This document shows, one piece after another, positions 4,922 through 6,599 of a stretch of 6,599 nt of DNA; the stretch's first letter is position 1, and every line of letters starts with the position of its first letter. The notes beneath the pieces were generated by a model. It did no database searches. It worked only from the letters and a program-made list of their open reading frames with translations, and had not been told where the DNA came from. The position numbers and the translations under genes were made by a program. Origin of the DNA: an uncultured Bacteroidales bacterium (GTDB lineage Bacteria > Bacteroidota > Bacteroidia > Bacteroidales > UBA932); NCBI GenBank assembly GCA_946405485.1, contig CAMJHJ010000137.1, positions 1 through 6,599 on the forward strand. The letters run 5' to 3'.

Positions 4922-6559
4922 ATGAAAAAAGCATTGCATTTCGTTCTTGCCGCGGTCGTATTGATCGCCGCAGTGTCTTGTTCTTCTATTGAGAAGATGG
5001 CCAAAATGGCCGAAAACGTCACTGTCGAGTGCGCCCCGTCTCCCCTTGAGGCCGTCGCCGGACAGATCAATCCGCTGGTAGCCGTCACTTATCCCGCCGA
5101 CTACTTCCACCCGAAGGCCATCCTCGAGGTCACTCCCGTCATTGTCTATGAAGGCGGCGAGCAGGCCATGGACCCCATCATCTATCAGGGTGAAAAAGTG
5201 AAAAACAACTACAAAGTCGTTCCTTCCGACGGCGCCACCGTCAAGGAGAACCTGCACTTTGAGTTTGTCCCCGGCATGGAGAAGTCTTACCTGGAGCTGC
5301 GCGGCGTCGCGCGTCTCAAGGGCCGCTTCGTCACCCTTCCTTCCAAGAAGGTCGCCGACGGTGTCAACACCACCTATCAGCTTGTCGACCTGGAGGGTGA
5401 GCTTCCGTACAAGGCCGATGACTACATGGAGGTCATTTCCCAGACCGCTGAGGGCCAGATCCTTTATAACGTGAATTCCGCCGAGGTCCGTCAGAACCAG
5501 CTCAAGAGCCAGTCCATCAAGAACTTCCTGGCTGCTCTCGACGAGATCAACTCCAACTCCCGCAAGACCCTGAAGGGCACCGAGGTCGTGGCATACGCTT
5601 CTCCGGAAGGCGGCCAGTCCCTCAACCGCAAGCTTTCCGACAAGCGTGCCGGTACGGCCGAGAAGGCTTGGGATAAGGTGACCAAGGGCCACAACGCCGA
5701 TGATCCTTATGTCAAGAGTGTCGGTCAGGACTGGGAAGGTTTCAAGGAGCTTGTCGAGGCTTCCGACATCCGCGACAAGGACCTGATCCTGCGCGTCCTG
5801 TCCATGTACAGCGATCCCGCCGTCCGCGAGAGTGAGATCAGGAACATGTCCGAGATCTACAAGGAGCTGAAGGACGAGGTCCTGCCTGAGCTGCGCCGCG
5901 CCCGCTTCATCGCCAATGTCGAGTACCAGAACTACACGCCCGAAGAGCTGCAGGCCCTGGTCGACGAGAACATCGACGTCCTCGACGAGGAGGCGCTCCT
6001 GAGGGCCGCCGCCCTGATCAAGGATCCCGCCAAGAAGATCAGCATCTACAAGAAGGCCATCAACAAGTATGACAGCGACCGCGCCCGCTTCAACACCGGT
6101 GTCGCGTATCTCGAGCAGGGCAAGGTGGCCGAGGCTGCCGCCGCGTTCAACAAGGTGGGTGCCGATGATCCCGACCTCAAGAACGCCAAGGGCGTCGTCG
6201 CGCTCCGCAAGGGTGACTATGCCGATGCGGCCCGTCTCTTCGTCGCCGCCGGCAACGATGTCTCCAAGGCCAACCAGGGTGCGCTCAACATCCTCTATGG
6301 CAACTATGAGAAGGCTGCCGCCGACCTCGCCGGTGGCAAGGGCTGCAACCCCGCCCTCGCTTACCTGCTCAACGGCCAGCTGGACAAGGCTTCCGCTGCG
6401 CTGAAGTGCCAGTGCCCGAAGGCCAACTACATCCGCGCCATCATCGCCGCCCGCAAGGGCCAGGTCGCCGATGCGAAGGCATACCTCGAGAAGGCCTGCA
6501 AGGATCCCGAGCTCGCCAAGCGTGCCGAGAACGATATCGAATTCGCCGGCATCCTGTAA
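4922..6559 (+). CDS. Lipoprotein with OmpA-like domain and C-terminal TPR-like repeats
   Basis: A 545-residue protein exported as a lipoprotein: signal peptide 1-19, lipobox AVSC with Cys20. Residues about 35-165 look beta-rich and match no domain I can name. Residues about 177-335 resemble the OmpA C-terminal fold: ILYNVNSAEVRQNQ (180-193), VVAYASPEG (222-230) and LNRKLSDKRAGTA (234-246), then LRRARFIANVEY (324-335). The Asp that binds peptidoglycan in classic OmpA domains (Y-T-D) is replaced by Ser227, while the conserved Arg of the LSxxRA motif (Arg242) remains; the YASPEG form is common in Bacteroidota. Residues about 360-545 carry TPR-like helical hairpins, with turn glycines at 400, 431, 460, 485 and 513. 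It is probably attached to the outer membrane, periplasmic or surface side undecided, as an abundant structural or scaffold protein. It stands alone on the plus strand, with a strong promoter. Exact function unknown. Confidence 0.85.
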   Translation: MKKALHFVLAAVVLIAAVSCSSIEKMAKMAENVTVECAPSPLEAVAGQINPLVAVTYPADYFHPKAILEVTPVIVYEGGEQAMDPIIYQGEKVKNNYKVVPSDGATVKENLHFEFVPGMEKSYLELRGVARLKGRFVTLPSKKVADGVNTTYQLVDLEGELPYKADDYMEVISQTAEGQILYNVNSAEVRQNQLKSQSIKNFLAALDEINSNSRKTLKGTEVVAYASPEGGQSLNRKLSDKRAGTAEKAWDKVTKGHNADDPYVKSVGQDWEGFKELVEASDIRDKDLILRVLSMYSDPAVRESEIRNMSEIYKELKDEVLPELRRARFIANVEYQNYTPEELQALVDENIDVLDEEALLRAAALIKDPAKKISIYKKAINKYDSDRARFNTGVAYLEQGKVAEAAAAFNKVGADDPDLKNAKGVVALRKGDYADAARLFVAAGNDVSKANQGALNILYGNYEKAAADLAGGKGCNPALAYLLNGQLDKASAALKCQCPKANYIRAIIAARKGQVADAKAYLEKACKDPELAKRAENDIEFAGIL

Positions 6560-6567
6560 TCTACAGG
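6553..6567. repeat. Inverted repeat overlapping the lipoprotein gene stop codon
   Basis: CCTGTA (6553-6558), spacer ATC, TACAGG (6562-6567): a perfect 6-3-6 dyad that includes the TAA stop (6557-6559). No T run follows, so it is not a terminator alone. It may form an mRNA 3' hairpin. It has the same size and spacer as the dyad at 2117-2131. Confidence 0.35.
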
Positions 6568-6583
6568 CTTGACTGACAAAGGA

Positions 6584-6599
6584 AAAGGGCGCCCCCGAG
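6584..6599 (+). terminator. Possible 5' half of a terminator, cut by the window edge
   Basis: AAAAGGGCGCCCCCGAG at the very end looks like the rising arm and loop start of a GC-rich intrinsic terminator (A run, then a G/C block), 25 bases or more after the lipoprotein stop. The second arm and T run would lie outside the window, so this cannot be confirmed. Confidence 0.25.

Noticed and set aside
4910..5692. Minus-strand open frame of 260 codons antisense to the lipoprotein gene
   Set aside because: The plus strand has a perfect promoter, a signal peptide and domain matches; the reverse frame is a shadow.
1..6599. CRISPR arrays, insertion sequences, tRNA or rRNA genes, phage or defence genes
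   Set aside because: No regular spacer-repeat pattern, transposase, terminal repeats, cloverleaf or rRNA sequence was seen; all long frames are accounted for by housekeeping and envelope genes.

Overview
The window looks like chromosomal DNA from a GC-rich member of the Bacteroidota, most likely Bacteroidales. Two things point there. The intergenic promoters fit the Bacteroidota pattern (TTG about 19-20 bases before TAnnTTTG) and starts generally lack Shine-Dalgarno sites. The proteins are also Bacteroidales types: a Bacteroidota-style LptE ending in NATVANW, the YPWFSAAR-type small TPR protein next to secG, and a YASPEG-type OmpA-like lipoprotein. I cannot place it below order level. There is no sign of a mobile element, phage, CRISPR array or RNA gene, and I see no wholly new multi-gene system.

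Layout, left to right. Bases 1-2033 (minus strand) are nearly all of a ClpB disaggregase whose last few codons lie beyond the left edge. It lacks the N-terminal domain and has a short segment missing in the second AAA+ module. Bases 2034-2136 hold a clear minus-strand intrinsic terminator. Bases 2137-4794 are a tight minus-strand operon, transcribed right to left: a sigma-54-type AAA+ activator without receiver domain, then lptE, a small TPR protein and secG, with gaps of 4, 5 and 12 bases. Bases 4795-4921 are a divergent promoter region. Bases 4922-6559 (plus strand) encode a 545-residue lipoprotein with an OmpA-like domain and degenerate TPR-like repeats. The last 40 bases may begin its terminator.

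Taken together, most genes serve the cell envelope and protein quality control: LptE assembles the outer-membrane LPS translocon, SecG assists the SecYE channel that exports LptE and the large lipoprotein, and ClpB rescues aggregated cytosolic protein. The activator heading the lptE-secG operon could tie envelope supply to a signal, but its target promoters cannot be read from this window. The most unusual points are the architecture of ClpB and the terminator lying only 15 bases before its start codon.
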